Shown in pieces: positions 46,979 to 55,836 of a stretch of 64,000 nt of DNA. Position 1 is the first letter of the stretch. Every line of letters begins with the position of its first letter. Below the pieces are notes generated by a model. It did not search any database. It saw nothing but the letters and a program-made list of their open reading frames with translations, and had not been told where the DNA came from. Origin of the DNA: Komagataeibacter saccharivorans (GTDB taxonomy: Bacteria > Pseudomonadota > Alphaproteobacteria > Acetobacterales > Acetobacteraceae); the NCBI RefSeq assembly GCF_003207825.1, contig NZ_NKTY01000013.1, forward strand, positions 1-64,000, written 5' to 3'. Both the position numbers and the translations under genes were made by a program.

Positions 46979-48477
46979 TCGGTCATGACATCTTCCTTCC
47001 CGCGCCGCTGCCTGTCCTGTCGGCCGGGACGATGGTTATGCTGCTGGCCATTGCGTGGCGGCGCAGTGTGATCCGCAGCCTTGTCATTGCGGTCGTGACC
47101 CTGCTTGCCGCCCTTGTCAGCGTCAGCCATGCGTTTGGCACCCCGCCCGCTGACGGGACGGGCCTGTTCGTTCAGGACCGCTGGGCGATCTATACGGCGC
47201 TACTGATCCTGCTGTCGGTATTGTGCATCGTGTTCATGTCGTGGCGGGATCTGGTGCGGGATGCGGCGCATCCGACCGATGAATATCCGCTGCTTATGAT
47301 GCTGGGCACGCTTGGCGCCACTTCCATGGTGTTCAGTGCCAGTTACATGCCTTTTTTCCTTGGCGTGGAAATTCTGGGCATATCCCTGATGGGTCTGATC
47401 GCATCGCGGCATTACCGCTTTGCGCAGGCCACTGAAGCAGCGATGAAGTATCTGATATTGTCGGGTGTTTCATCTGCCATCCTGCTGTTTGGCATGGGAC
47501 TGGCCTATGGCGTGAGCGGTTCGCTGGCCTTCGTGCCACCTGTTGCGGCAGCGGGCTTTGCGCCGTCCATGGCGCAGGTGGCGACGGTCATGATCCTTGC
47601 TGGCATGTTCTTCAAACTTTCCGCTGTGCCCTTCCATATGTGGCTGCCCGACGTGATGGAAGGCGCACCGCCGCCCATAGCCGCCTTTACGGCCGTAACC
47701 GCCAAGATTGCGATATTCGCCAGCCTTGTCCGGTATTTCGGCGCCGGCCCCCTGCCGCCCTTCATGCAAGGGGTAATATATGCCGTCATCATCCTGACCA
47801 TCATGGGGGGGAACCTGCTGGCGCTGTGCCAGAACAGCCTGACACGGCTTATGGCCTGTTCCTCCATCGCCCATATGGGATATCTGCTTATCGCCTTCTT
47901 TTCCCCCGGACGGCTGCAGGGCGGGGCGATGACCGTCTATCTCGTGGCCTACACGGTCAGCACGCTGGGGGTCTTCACCATCATCTGTGCATGTGCCCCC
48001 GCCATGGGGCAGGATGGCAACCGTATTACGGCATGGAAAGGGCTGTTTGCCACCAATCCGCTCCCCGCCACGGCCATGTCGGTGATGCTGCTTTCGCTTG
48101 CGGGCATTCCGCCGACAATCGGCTTTTTTGCAAAATTTGAAATTGCGGGCACCGGCGTCGAACTCCAGCGCGACGTGTTGCTGCTGGTTCTGGTGATCGG
48201 CAGTATTATCGGTCTTTACTATTACCTGAACATCATCCGCGTCATGATGAATGGAGGGGTAGCACCGTCCCTGCCCATTGCCAGACAGCCACAACCGGAA
48301 CTGACGGCCCTTACCATCGTTCTGACCATAATCGTGATTATGGGGGGTCTTTTTCCTGGCCCTGCGCTGTACCCGCTGCTGCCTGCCACCGTTAAAACCA
48401 TGCCTGCCCGTAACCTGACCGGAACGCCGCCTGAAGCACCGATCATGAAAACCGCGATCGCGCCCCCTGCCCTGTAA
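46975..48477 (+). CDS. nuoN: NADH-quinone oxidoreductase subunit N
   Basis: A 500-residue antiporter-like subunit closing the operon. Core motifs are FLGVEILGISLMGLIA, FKLSAVPFHMWLPDVMEGAPPPIAAFTAVTAKIAIFASLVR and SSIAHMGYLLIAFFSP, then LSLAGIPPTIGFFAKFEI. The start at 46975 overlaps the nuoM stop; an open frame back to 46591 is a shadow of nuoM. The next gene (CBS protein) follows after 47 bp, and no clear terminator separates them. Confidence 0.96.
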   Translation: MIGHDIFLPAPLPVLSAGTMVMLLAIAWRRSVIRSLVIAVVTLLAALVSVSHAFGTPPADGTGLFVQDRWAIYTALLILLSVLCIVFMSWRDLVRDAAHPTDEYPLLMMLGTLGATSMVFSASYMPFFLGVEILGISLMGLIASRHYRFAQATEAAMKYLILSGVSSAILLFGMGLAYGVSGSLAFVPPVAAAGFAPSMAQVATVMILAGMFFKLSAVPFHMWLPDVMEGAPPPIAAFTAVTAKIAIFASLVRYFGAGPLPPFMQGVIYAVIILTIMGGNLLALCQNSLTRLMACSSIAHMGYLLIAFFSPGRLQGGAMTVYLVAYTVSTLGVFTIICACAPAMGQDGNRITAWKGLFATNPLPATAMSVMLLSLAGIPPTIGFFAKFEIAGTGVELQRDVLLLVLVIGSIIGLYYYLNIIRVMMNGGVAPSLPIARQPQPELTALTIVLTIIVIMGGLFPGPALYPLLPATVKTMPARNLTGTPPEAPIMKTAIAPPAL

Positions 48478-48524
48478 CATGGGGGATGTGTTTTCTGTCT
48501 GGAAACATGGAAAGGATTTTTCCC

Positions 48525-49049
48525 ATGTCCTCTCGTGTCTTTCATCTGCTGGCCCAGAAAGGCCGCATGGTCATTACCGTAAACGAAGATGATCCGATCC
48601 TGTCGGTTGCGGATACATTGGTGCGTTACAATATCGGTGGTGTGCCGGTTGTGGACCGCGACGGCGCGCTGCTGGGGCTGGTATCGGAAAAAATGATCGT
48701 CAACGCCCTGTCACAGCGCGGCAGGGACATATCATCCGCCCGCGCGCGCGATATCATGCTGACGGACATCCAGACCGCCACCCCCGATGACAGCCTGTAT
48801 GACATCGCATGCCGCATGACATATTCCCGCAGCCGCCATGTTCCCGTGCTGGAGGACGGGAAGCTGGTCGGCCTGATCAGTATCGGCGACATCGTCAAGA
48901 TGCGTGCCGAAAATGCGGAACAGGAAGCACGCGAACTGCAGGATTATGTCACGGGCAGCGACCACGGTGCCGTCCAGACGCCGGATGCGCCCGCACAGAT
49001 GCACTGTGACGTAAATGGCAGCGCATCGCGCATACGCAACGATAACTGA
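48525..49049 (+). CDS. CBS domain protein
   Basis: A 174-residue cytoplasmic protein made of a CBS pair: first CBS about residues 12-62 (VADTLVRYNIGGVPVVDRDGALLGLVSEKMI), second about 77-130 (IACRMTYSRSRHVPVLEDGKLVGLISIGDIV). A hydrophilic tail follows. CBS pairs bind adenosyl nucleotides and act as energy sensors. The start at 48525 is preceded by GGAAAGGA; the frame is open from 48486. It is the first of five same-strand genes with stress or energy-sensing features directly after the nuo operon. Confidence 0.88.
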   Translation: MSSRVFHLLAQKGRMVITVNEDDPILSVADTLVRYNIGGVPVVDRDGALLGLVSEKMIVNALSQRGRDISSARARDIMLTDIQTATPDDSLYDIACRMTYSRSRHVPVLEDGKLVGLISIGDIVKMRAENAEQEARELQDYVTGSDHGAVQTPDAPAQMHCDVNGSASRIRNDN

Positions 49050-49143
49050 AACCCGATACCGCAGCGGCAGGGACCGCAAACGCCGCACGATCCGGAGCGC
49101 GGGGCATACAGGCGGAAGGCTATCCTGAACGGGAACGACAGCC

Positions 49144-50478
49144 ATGACACCCAGACCATCCGTACGGGCAACACAGGGCCACGACGATCTGGTCCCCACC
49201 CTTGCCCGACATGCCGAACCCCTGCCCCCACTGGAAGACACCGCGGCATTTGGCGCGTTTTTCGATCGCTTTGCCGATGCCCGTGTCGTGCTGCTGGGTG
49301 AAGCGACGCATGGCACGTCGGAATTCTACCGTGCGCGTGCCGCCATTACCCGCAGGCTGATCGAACACCACGGCTTCACCATTATCGCGGTTGAAGCGGA
49401 CTGGCCCGATGGCGCGCGGATCGATGACTACATCCGCCATCAGGCCCCGCGTCCATGGCGCGGCGCGGCCTTTACCCGCTTTCCCACATGGATGTGGCGT
49501 AATGAGGAGGTGGCCACTTTCGTCCGCTGGCTGCACCACCATAATGAACACCTGCCGGATGAGGGACAGGTTTCGTTCCATGGTCTCGACATCTACAGTC
49601 TGGACGAATCCCTCCACGCCGTCCTGACATATCTGGACAGGGTTGACCCACACGCCGCCGCATCGGCCCGGCAGCGTTATGCCACCCTGAGCCAGTGGCG
49701 ACATGACCCCACCCATTACGGCCGGGCCGCTATGGGCGAAGCGCACCATGCGACCGAGGACGCCGTGGTGGCGCAGTTGCGCGACCTGCTGCGCAACCGC
49801 CTGCGTTACCTTAAGGATGATGGGGAAGCATGGTTTGACGCAGCCCAGAACGCCCGCATCGTACGCGCGGCGGAACAGTATTACCGGATCATGTACCGCG
49901 GCATGAACGAAGGCTGGAACCTGCGCGACCGGCATATGTTCGCAACCCTTCAGGCGCTTCTGGCCCACCGGGGCGATGGCGCCCGGGCCGTGGTATGGGC
50001 GCATAATTCGCATATAGGCAATGCCGCCGCGACCGCCATGGGATGGGAAGGACAGTTCAATATCGGTGAACTGTGCCGCATGGCCCATGGCGACGAAGCG
50101 GTGCTGATCGGTTTCGGGACGGATCGCGGCACCGTGGCGGCGGCGGGCGAATGGGATGGGGATATGGAAATACGCACGGTCCTGCCCGCCCGCGCCGACA
50201 GCTACGAACATGCTTTCCTGCGCGCGGGCCTTTCCCCTGCCCTGACAGACTGGCGGCACAGCCGTTCATCGCTCCGCGCGGCATTGCGCGGCCCCCGGCG
50301 CGAACGCGCGATCGGCGTGATCTACCGCCCCGACACGGAATTGCAGAGCCATTATTTCGAGGCCTCCCTTACCGATCAGTTCGACGCATGGGTCTGGTTC
50401 GAGCAGACGGAAGCAATCACGCCGCTGGGGCATGAACACCCGCACGGCCTGCCCGAAACATGGCCGTTCGGGCTGTAA
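49144..50478 (+). CDS. Erythromycin esterase family protein
   Basis: A 444-residue member of the erythromycin esterase/EreA-like superfamily. Motifs with the presumed catalytic residues are visible: LLGEATHGTSEFYRAR (about residues 50-65), FTIIAVEADWPDG (about 79-91) and VVWAHNSHIGNA (about 281-292). True EreA/EreB hydrolyse macrolide lactones, but most environmental members act on unknown substrates. Many sit beside or are fused to a phosphoribosyltransferase, as here, where one begins 41 bp downstream. A resistance function should not be assumed. Confidence 0.88.
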   Translation: MTPRPSVRATQGHDDLVPTLARHAEPLPPLEDTAAFGAFFDRFADARVVLLGEATHGTSEFYRARAAITRRLIEHHGFTIIAVEADWPDGARIDDYIRHQAPRPWRGAAFTRFPTWMWRNEEVATFVRWLHHHNEHLPDEGQVSFHGLDIYSLDESLHAVLTYLDRVDPHAAASARQRYATLSQWRHDPTHYGRAAMGEAHHATEDAVVAQLRDLLRNRLRYLKDDGEAWFDAAQNARIVRAAEQYYRIMYRGMNEGWNLRDRHMFATLQALLAHRGDGARAVVWAHNSHIGNAAATAMGWEGQFNIGELCRMAHGDEAVLIGFGTDRGTVAAAGEWDGDMEIRTVLPARADSYEHAFLRAGLSPALTDWRHSRSSLRAALRGPRRERAIGVIYRPDTELQSHYFEASLTDQFDAWVWFEQTEAITPLGHEHPHGLPETWPFGL

Positions 50479-50519
50479 CAACGCGCCCCATTGCGCAGCC
50501 TGCGTTGGGGGAGAGACAG

Positions 50520-51230
50520 ATGCCGCCAGAACGGAGCACAGCATTCGCCAACAGGCAGGCCGCCGGACGCGCCCTGGCCGCAGCCCTGCTGCCGCTGGCG
50601 TCTTCCCACCCGCTGGTGCTGGCCCTACCCCGTGGCGGCGTGCCGGTTGCATTCGAGGTGGCGAAAGCACTGGATGCGGAAATGGACCTGCTGTTCGTGC
50701 GCAAGATCGGCATTCCGGGGCATGAGGAATACGGCGTGGGTGCGATGGTGGATGGCGCCGATCCGCAGGTCGTGCTGGATGAAAACACCATAGAAAGACT
50801 GGGTATCCGTACGGAGATGATCCAGGCCATCATTACCCGCCAGCGCGCCGAAATCGAACGGCAGCGCCATCTGTATGCAGGCAGCCATCAGCCGCCATCC
50901 CTGACCGGTCGGGCGGTGATTATCGTGGATGACGGGATTGCCACTGGCGGCACCATGCGCGCCGCCCTGCGCGCCGTGCGGCGGAACCGGCCAGCACGGC
51001 TGGTACTGGCCGTGCCGGTTGCACCACCTGAAACCATCGCGCTCCTTGCGGGGGAGTGTGACCAGATTGTCTGCCTGCTGCAACCACAGCCACTGTATGC
51101 CGTTGGCGCCTATTATCGGGATTTTTCACAGGTGGAAGACGTGGATGTCATCCGCCTTGTAGCACAGGCCAGCAACCTGCGACGCCAACGTCTGACCAAT
51201 CGCGTGGGTCCACATTCCGATACCACGTAA
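50520..51230 (+). CDS. Phosphoribosyltransferase family protein
   Basis: A 236-residue type I phosphoribosyltransferase. It shows an N-terminal SHPLVLALPRGGVPVAFEVAKALDAEMDLLFVRKIGIP segment and the PRPP-binding loop VIIVDDGIATGGTMRAAL (about residues 141-158). The ATG at 50520 is preceded by GGGGGAGAG. Its substrate is unknown. This subgroup (YrrM/PF00156-like, with the extra C-terminal segment ending YYRDFSQVEDVDVIRL) commonly accompanies erythromycin esterase family genes. That suggests a shared pathway, possibly handling a damaged or phosphoribosylated compound under stress; this is inference. Confidence 0.88.
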   Translation: MPPERSTAFANRQAAGRALAAALLPLASSHPLVLALPRGGVPVAFEVAKALDAEMDLLFVRKIGIPGHEEYGVGAMVDGADPQVVLDENTIERLGIRTEMIQAIITRQRAEIERQRHLYAGSHQPPSLTGRAVIIVDDGIATGGTMRAALRAVRRNRPARLVLAVPVAPPETIALLAGECDQIVCLLQPQPLYAVGAYYRDFSQVEDVDVIRLVAQASNLRRQRLTNRVGPHSDTT

Positions 51231-51446
51231 TGTTGCCTGCCCATGGATATATATTGGTCAAAGCAGCCGTCAGGTAAAGTAATGTCCATAAACCTGCATG
51301 CCATGCTCCACAACGAAAAAAGAAACATGGCGGACAGGAATCCCGACATGATGACACTTCACCGCCATCACGAATGCGGGAGAGATATTGCTTCCATCCA
51401 TGTCAATACGCATCTGCGGTAGAATAAAACAAAAAGGTACTGTCCC

Positions 51447-52160
51447 ATGCAGGTCAAGACCATAATGACATCGCCCGCAATAAGTATAGAACCCACCGAA
51501 ACCATCATGACGGCCATCCGCCTGATGCTGGCGCACAAGATCAGCGGCCTGCCGGTGGTGACATCAAAGGGGGAACTGGTGGGCATCGTCACGGAAAGCG
51601 ATCTTATTCATCGCAGCGAACTGGAAACCGAAGGTGAACATTCCTGGCTTGCGGGACTGTTCCGGTCGGCTGGCAATTACGCCGATGAATATGCCCACAC
51701 GCACGGGCGCAAGGTGGCCGATGTCATGTCGAACGCCCCTGTTTCCATAGCGCCCGACGCGTCCCTGCGCGACGCGGTCGAAGCCATGACCCGGCAGCGG
51801 GTAAAACGCCTGCCGGTGGTCAAAAACGACCATGTTGTAGGCATCGTGGCGCGCGCGGACATATTGCGTGCGCTGCTGCCCGCCATTGCCGATGCATCAA
51901 AAGTTGATGACGATGAAAGCATCCGGCAGGCGATCCTGCGCGAATACCAGAATCAGGACAGGTGGGCGGGCAGGAATCTCATCAACGTACACGTCAAAAA
52001 CGGTATTGTTGAACTGACCGGCGTTGTCATGGATGAACCTTTGCGCACGGCGGCCCGTGTCGCGGCGGAAAATGTGCCTGGCGTCGTTTCCGTCATTGAT
52101 AACATCACCTTCAGCGAACCACTCAGCGATACCATCATCCCCCCGCCCATGTTTCCGTGA
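51447..52160 (+). CDS. CBS-BON domain protein
   Basis: A 237-residue protein with two CBS domains (about residues 8-57, MTAIRLMLAHKISGLPVVTSKGELVGIVTESDLI, and 97-148, AVEAMTRQRVKRLPVVKNDHVVGIVARADIL). A C-terminal BON domain follows (about 155-225, ILREYQNQDRWAGRNLINVHVKNGIVELTGVV). This layout is typical of stress-induced proteins in alphaproteobacteria, with CBS sensing nucleotides and BON possibly binding phospholipid or proteins. It lies 216 bp after the phosphoribosyltransferase, enough for its own promoter, and 12 bp before the next gene. Confidence 0.92.
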   Translation: MQVKTIMTSPAISIEPTETIMTAIRLMLAHKISGLPVVTSKGELVGIVTESDLIHRSELETEGEHSWLAGLFRSAGNYADEYAHTHGRKVADVMSNAPVSIAPDASLRDAVEAMTRQRVKRLPVVKNDHVVGIVARADILRALLPAIADASKVDDDESIRQAILREYQNQDRWAGRNLINVHVKNGIVELTGVVMDEPLRTAARVAAENVPGVVSVIDNITFSEPLSDTIIPPPMFP

Positions 52161-52172
52161 AGGTCAGGACCA

Positions 52173-52607
52173 ATGACTGCGAAACATATCCTTATCATCA
52201 TCGCCGATGGGGAACATGCGCGCTTTGTCCGACCCGCGGCAAATCACAGCCTGCATACCGTTGAATCCTTTGACTCCATATCCGCCCATCAACGGACATC
52301 CGACATTGGCAATGACGCGCCCGGAGCATCCTGTCATACCGGTTCCACCGCCCGTCATGCCCTGAACCCGCATCATGATCCGCACCGAATGGCCATGGAA
52401 TCGTTCGGAAAGTTCGTTTCTGAACAGATCAATGAATGGAGCCGTAGCTACGACAGGCTACTGATCGTCGCGCCACCGCATAGCAGTGCCGAAATCATCC
52501 GTTACCTTGACCCCGCATCCCGAACAAAAGTCATCGATATTGTTCATAAAGACCTTGTCAAAACCCCGGACAATGCGCTGAAGGACCACCTGAATTATAT
52601 TACCTGA
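52173..52607 (+). CDS. Host attachment family protein
   Basis: A 144-residue protein of the host attachment family (PF10116, named after AtsE of Agrobacterium). The opening ILIIIADGEHARFVRPAA and the later YDRLLIVAPPHSSAEIIRYLDP...VIDIVHKDLVKTPDNALKDHL match the baeRF/eRF1-like fold seen in this group. The family name reflects one early report; many members sit with stress proteins and their biochemical role is not settled. It starts 12 bp after the CBS-BON gene and is probably in the same operon. Confidence 0.87.
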   Translation: MTAKHILIIIADGEHARFVRPAANHSLHTVESFDSISAHQRTSDIGNDAPGASCHTGSTARHALNPHHDPHRMAMESFGKFVSEQINEWSRSYDRLLIVAPPHSSAEIIRYLDPASRTKVIDIVHKDLVKTPDNALKDHLNYIT

Positions 52608-52701
52608 TCCGCTCCGCGCCACAGGGCCAATGATACCGCGACCGCAATTGATAAAAAGCGTCTGATCACAGAGGGCGTTTGAAAACAGCAGGCGACGGGT
52701 T

Positions 52702-52734
52702 GGGTACCCTCTACACAGAACATACAGGGTACCC
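52702..52734 (-). terminator. Hairpin after the adenine deaminase-like gene
   Basis: GGGTACCCT (52702-52710) and AGGGTACCC (52726-52734) form a perfect 9-bp stem with a 15-base loop, eight bases after the deaminase stop on the minus strand. The T-tract is weak, so function as a terminator is uncertain. Confidence 0.45.
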
Positions 52735-52742
52735 GCTGCCGA

Positions 52743-53780
52743 TCAACCGATCGCCGCGACGCCTTCGCTCCGGGCGAACGTATCAAGCCGGTCGAGATAT
52801 GCGCGCCGTTCCTCAGCGCCAATCCACGCAGCGTTGAACGCATTGCGGCTGATCGTGACCAGTTCTTCGGGCGTCAGGGCCGCGCCGTCGCGTGCCATTT
52901 TCATGGCCTCGTTCATATACACGCTCTGCATATAACCCGGATCATCGGAATTTATGGTGATGGTCAGACCGGCATCCAGCAGGGCGCGAATGTCCTTTTC
53001 ATTACTGCCGGGACGGATCGCCATGTTGGGGAACGGACAGACCGTGAAGGGAATATGCCGCTCCCGTGCCTGCTGAAGCAGTTCGGGTTTTTCCAGCACA
53101 TTCAGTCCGTGGTCGAGCCGCTCGCTTCCCACGTCCTCAAGCGCCTGACGGATATGTTCATGGGTATTCTGCTGGTCAATGTCGCAATGCATTGTCACAT
53201 GCAGTCCGGCTTCACGCGCACGGCGGAATACATGGGCGAATTTGGCGGGAGGATTACCCTTCTCGTCCGAATCAAGACCTACACCGATAATTTCCGACAG
53301 ATAGGGAAGCGCCTGGGTAAATGTCTCATCGGCTGATTCCGCGCTCATTTCGCGGATGAAACACATGATGAGCTGGGACCGGATGCCAAAATCGCGCTGC
53401 GCATCCGCCCGGGCGCGGCTGATACCCTTTATGACCGTCTCGAATGCAATGCCCCGGCGGGTGTGAAGCTGGGGATCGAAGAACATCTCGGTATACAAAA
53501 CGTTCTGCGATGCGACCTTGTTAAGGTAAGCGTAGCACAGGTCATAAAAATCCTGCTCGGTCTGAAGCAGTTCCACGCCTTCGTAATAAAGAGCCAGAAA
53601 GGAAGGCAGGTCATCGAATACGTAACCGGCGCGAATATCGTCTTCCGTCATGCTCTGGATCGCATGGCCATTGCGGCGGGCGAGGACGATCTTCAGCGCA
53701 GGTTCGAGCGTGCCTTCCAGATGGACGTGAAGCTCCGCCTTGGGCAGGGCTTCAATAAAAGAATCGGAGGCAGACGTCAT
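52743..53780 (-). CDS. Adenine/adenosine deaminase family protein with altered HAGE motif
   Basis: From the ATG at 53780 the protein is 345 residues. It follows the adenine deaminase (Ade/AAH1) branch of the adenosine deaminase family: KAELHVHLEGTLEP with metal ligands His18 and His20, VFDDLPSFLALYY, and the typical MFFDPQLHTRRG. LDHG contains His224 and NSDDP the catalytic and metal aspartates. The metal-ligand/catalytic HAGE motif reads His198-Cys-Asp-Ile (THEHCDID region: MHCDIDQQN), so the usual proton-shuttling Glu is not in place. It may use Asp200 or Asp202, belong to a variant subfamily with another substrate, or be inactive. The frame is open to 53969, but that extension lacks homology. 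Confidence 0.85.
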   Translation of the reverse strand: MTSASDSFIEALPKAELHVHLEGTLEPALKIVLARRNGHAIQSMTEDDIRAGYVFDDLPSFLALYYEGVELLQTEQDFYDLCYAYLNKVASQNVLYTEMFFDPQLHTRRGIAFETVIKGISRARADAQRDFGIRSQLIMCFIREMSAESADETFTQALPYLSEIIGVGLDSDEKGNPPAKFAHVFRRAREAGLHVTMHCDIDQQNTHEHIRQALEDVGSERLDHGLNVLEKPELLQQARERHIPFTVCPFPNMAIRPGSNEKDIRALLDAGLTITINSDDPGYMQSVYMNEAMKMARDGAALTPEELVTISRNAFNAAWIGAEERRAYLDRLDTFARSEGVAAIG

Positions 53781-54081
53781 GATATGAAACCCTTTTTGGT
53801 CGCGAGACAGGTTTCCATCATACACTATCGCAATCGTAATAAAATGGTGTACGTAGCGATCTGGAACCGCAGGGCAAAAGCATTCCATCGAATGGGATGA
53901 AACAGCCGGTGGCGAGAAGGGTATGGGATGGGAAACAGTGGTGTGAAGCTGGCCATCTGCCCCCGGCACCCTGATAATTTACTGCGTACCCAATTAACTA
54001 CGAAATAATACTCAGGGCATTGATAATGCGGTATTGTGTGTAAGCAGGACGCACGGGATATCCCCATAAGGATACGCAATC
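53781..54081. other. Intergenic region upstream of the deaminase gene
   Basis: About 300 bp between the start of the deaminase gene and the end of the DUF4142 gene, both on the minus strand. It should contain the deaminase promoter. No gene or clear terminator was seen. Confidence 0.4.
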
Positions 54082-54615
54082 CTACTGCGGCAGGGAACGT
54101 GCCATCTGCAGATGGTTTTCAAGGGTTGGAAGGGTTTTGGCGGCCCAGGCTTTCAGTGCAGCATTATCCCCGCCTTCCGAATAACGACGGAACAGGGATA
54201 CGGCATCCTCGTGCCCCGAAATCTGGTCCGACCGGTACTGAAGGGCAAAATCCCGACCGTGCAGGGTTTTGAGTTTATCCAGCATGGTCTGGTGGCTCTC
54301 ATCAACCGCTGTGGGTTGATCCGCCTGCAGGTTGTTGCTCTGCACGATACCCTTGAGCGCCGTCGAAGTCGTTTCGTGATCTTCGATCATGCGGGCGGCA
54401 AATGCACCAAGGGCCTGATTGTGGGTCTGCTGGGCCAGTTCGCTCGACTGGATCTCGAACAGGTCACTGATGGTGGCGATCTTGATGAAATCAGCCGTCC
54501 GGGGTGCTACACCCATAAGGGAGTTCACGCCCGTTTTTTCCGGAATGGACTGCGCCAGGACGGGGCCGGACATGCAGACTGCCAGTCCCAGCATTACGAT
54601 CATGCTTTTTTTCAT
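54082..54615 (-). CDS. DUF4142 family secreted protein
   Basis: From the ATG at 54615 the product is 177 residues with a signal peptide (MKKSMIVMLGLAVCMSGPVLA-QS) and a DUF4142 ferritin-like four-helix domain (about residues 35-172). Typical segments are DFIKIATISDLFEIQSSELAQQ and VRxFAxxMIxDHxxxxxxL-like AFAARMIEDHETTSTALKGI. Such periplasmic proteins are common in alphaproteobacteria and often stress-related, but no activity is known. It is on the same strand as the small KGG gene upstream but separated from it by a terminator. Confidence 0.87.
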   Translation of the reverse strand: MKKSMIVMLGLAVCMSGPVLAQSIPEKTGVNSLMGVAPRTADFIKIATISDLFEIQSSELAQQTHNQALGAFAARMIEDHETTSTALKGIVQSNNLQADQPTAVDESHQTMLDKLKTLHGRDFALQYRSDQISGHEDAVSLFRRYSEGGDNAALKAWAAKTLPTLENHLQMARSLPQ

Positions 54616-54799
54616 TGGATATGTCTCCATGCACCTGAAGGCGGCATTGGCATAAAAGTAGGTAGAATATTACTTTCTCTAAACATTACTCATGAAATAA
54701 GGTTCCGGCAGGCAGGGTTTTTATATCCCTGCAATTTCTTACCGGAAAACCCATCGCCATGATGGCGATATGTTCTTTTTATTGTCGTCCCCCCGTAAT

Positions 54800-54829
54800 A
54801 AAAGGGCGGAACCTTTACAGGTTCCGCCC
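54800..54829 (-). terminator. Rho-independent terminator of the KGG protein gene
   Basis: Perfect 10-bp stem GGGCGGAACC / GGTTCCGCCC with loop TTTACA, followed on the minus strand by TTTTATT. It lies seven bases after the stop of the KGG-repeat gene. Confidence 0.9.
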
Positions 54830-54835
54830 CCCGGT

Positions 54836-55144
54836 TCAGCCCTTGTCGTGGTCGTGACTGTGTTGGCCCCCTTTACGGCCGGCTTCTGCGGCGCGCTCCG
54901 GGTTTTCGGCAAAGTTTCCTGAACTGTGCTGGCCGCCCTTGCGACCGGCCTCGGACGCTTTTGCAGGGTCCTGTGCAAAGTTACCCGAGCTGTGCTGACC
55001 GCCTTTTTGTCCGGCTTCGGACGCTTTTTTGCGGTCATTGGCGAAGTTGCCCGGATTATGCTCGGCCCCACCGCCCCCATGGCTGTCTGCGGGCGCCATT
55101 GCGGGAAGGCCGGCATATTCGTGTGGGTAGATACGATAAGTCAT
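54836..55144 (-). CDS. KGG-repeat stress protein (Con-10-like)
   Basis: A 102-residue hydrophilic protein with three tandem copies of a roughly 23-residue unit. Its core reads GNFA-x2-P-x2-A-x-EAG-x-KGGQHS (about residues 32-54, 55-76, 77-98). The repeat is the KGG or con-10 motif also found in E. coli YciG, YmdF and fungal Con-10. These proteins are linked to general stress and sporulation and are probably disordered until bound. The ATG is preceded by AAGGG. The last unit ends in a His/Asp-rich tail. A strong terminator follows. Confidence 0.9.
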   Translation of the reverse strand: MTYRIYPHEYAGLPAMAPADSHGGGGAEHNPGNFANDRKKASEAGQKGGQHSSGNFAQDPAKASEAGRKGGQHSSGNFAENPERAAEAGRKGGQHSHDHDKG

Positions 55145-55836
55145 GATTACTTACCCTTTCGGATGGCAGCGGCTATTTGAGATCCTTGTTATTTCTGACT
55201 TCCCATGGTTCTGGGGTAAGAAAGCGACCTCAACACTGTTCGCTGCGGATAGCTCAACGGAAGGGCTATGGGGTGGTTTCGCATCATCTGCGAAAACAGA
55301 AAATAAAAATAATACGACTTTATGAAATACATATCGAATTCATAATATAAATTAAGAATCGTTCTATTGTTTTATGAGGCGCAATGACCGTTTTCTTTCG
55401 TGCACCGTATGGTGCGTTTGCAAGGAAAGATATGAGGGGACAATATTTCTATTCCATTTTTCTTCCCACTCTCGATCTGTGCAATTACTACTAAAGAAAA
55501 TGGGATGGATTCCGTTAACGCCATCTCTTTGCGTGAACAAATGGCATAAGCAGCACATTTCTTTTCAGACCATCGCAATGCACAAATGCTGTTCCGTATC
55601 AATCAAGGCACAAAAAATTACGGGACAGCGCACCCATCCCCACAGAGGGGAACAGGTGACTATCCCGAATATTCATTCAGATACAGATTGACTTCCGCGA
55701 GACCCACGCCCCGTTCAGGCTGCTATAATGCCACCTGAACAGGGGATGCGCAAACCAGCGGCTGCGGGGCTGTTTGAAAAGTCTGTCCAGAAATCATAAG
55801 GAGGTTTTTACCCAGGATTTCTTTTCAGACGATCCC
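55145..55836. other. Intergenic region, about 690 bp, AT-rich in part
   Basis: Lies between the KGG gene start and the end of the next minus-strand gene. The part 55300-55620 is AT-richer than the flanks. The frame at 55374-55691 (plus, 105 codons, rich in Cys, His and Ser) has no ribosome binding site or family features and looks accidental. The stretch around 55760-55810 resembles nothing I can name with confidence. It could be the scar of a lost mobile element, but no terminal repeats were found. Confidence 0.4.

Noticed and set aside
49120-50259. Minus-strand frame of 379 codons opposite the erythromycin esterase family gene
   Set aside because: Antisense shadow; the plus-strand protein has the family motifs.
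49144-50478. Macrolide resistance gene
   Set aside because: Only the superfamily is supported; the chromosomal context with a phosphoribosyltransferase points to a housekeeping or stress role rather than antibiotic resistance.
55374-55691. Plus-strand frame of 105 codons, Cys/His/Ser-rich
   Set aside because: No Shine-Dalgarno, composition typical of AT-rich noncoding DNA, no recognisable homology.
55740-55830. Stretch that vaguely recalled insertion sequence ends
   Set aside because: No terminal inverted repeats, target duplication or transposase fragment could be read, so no mobile element is called.
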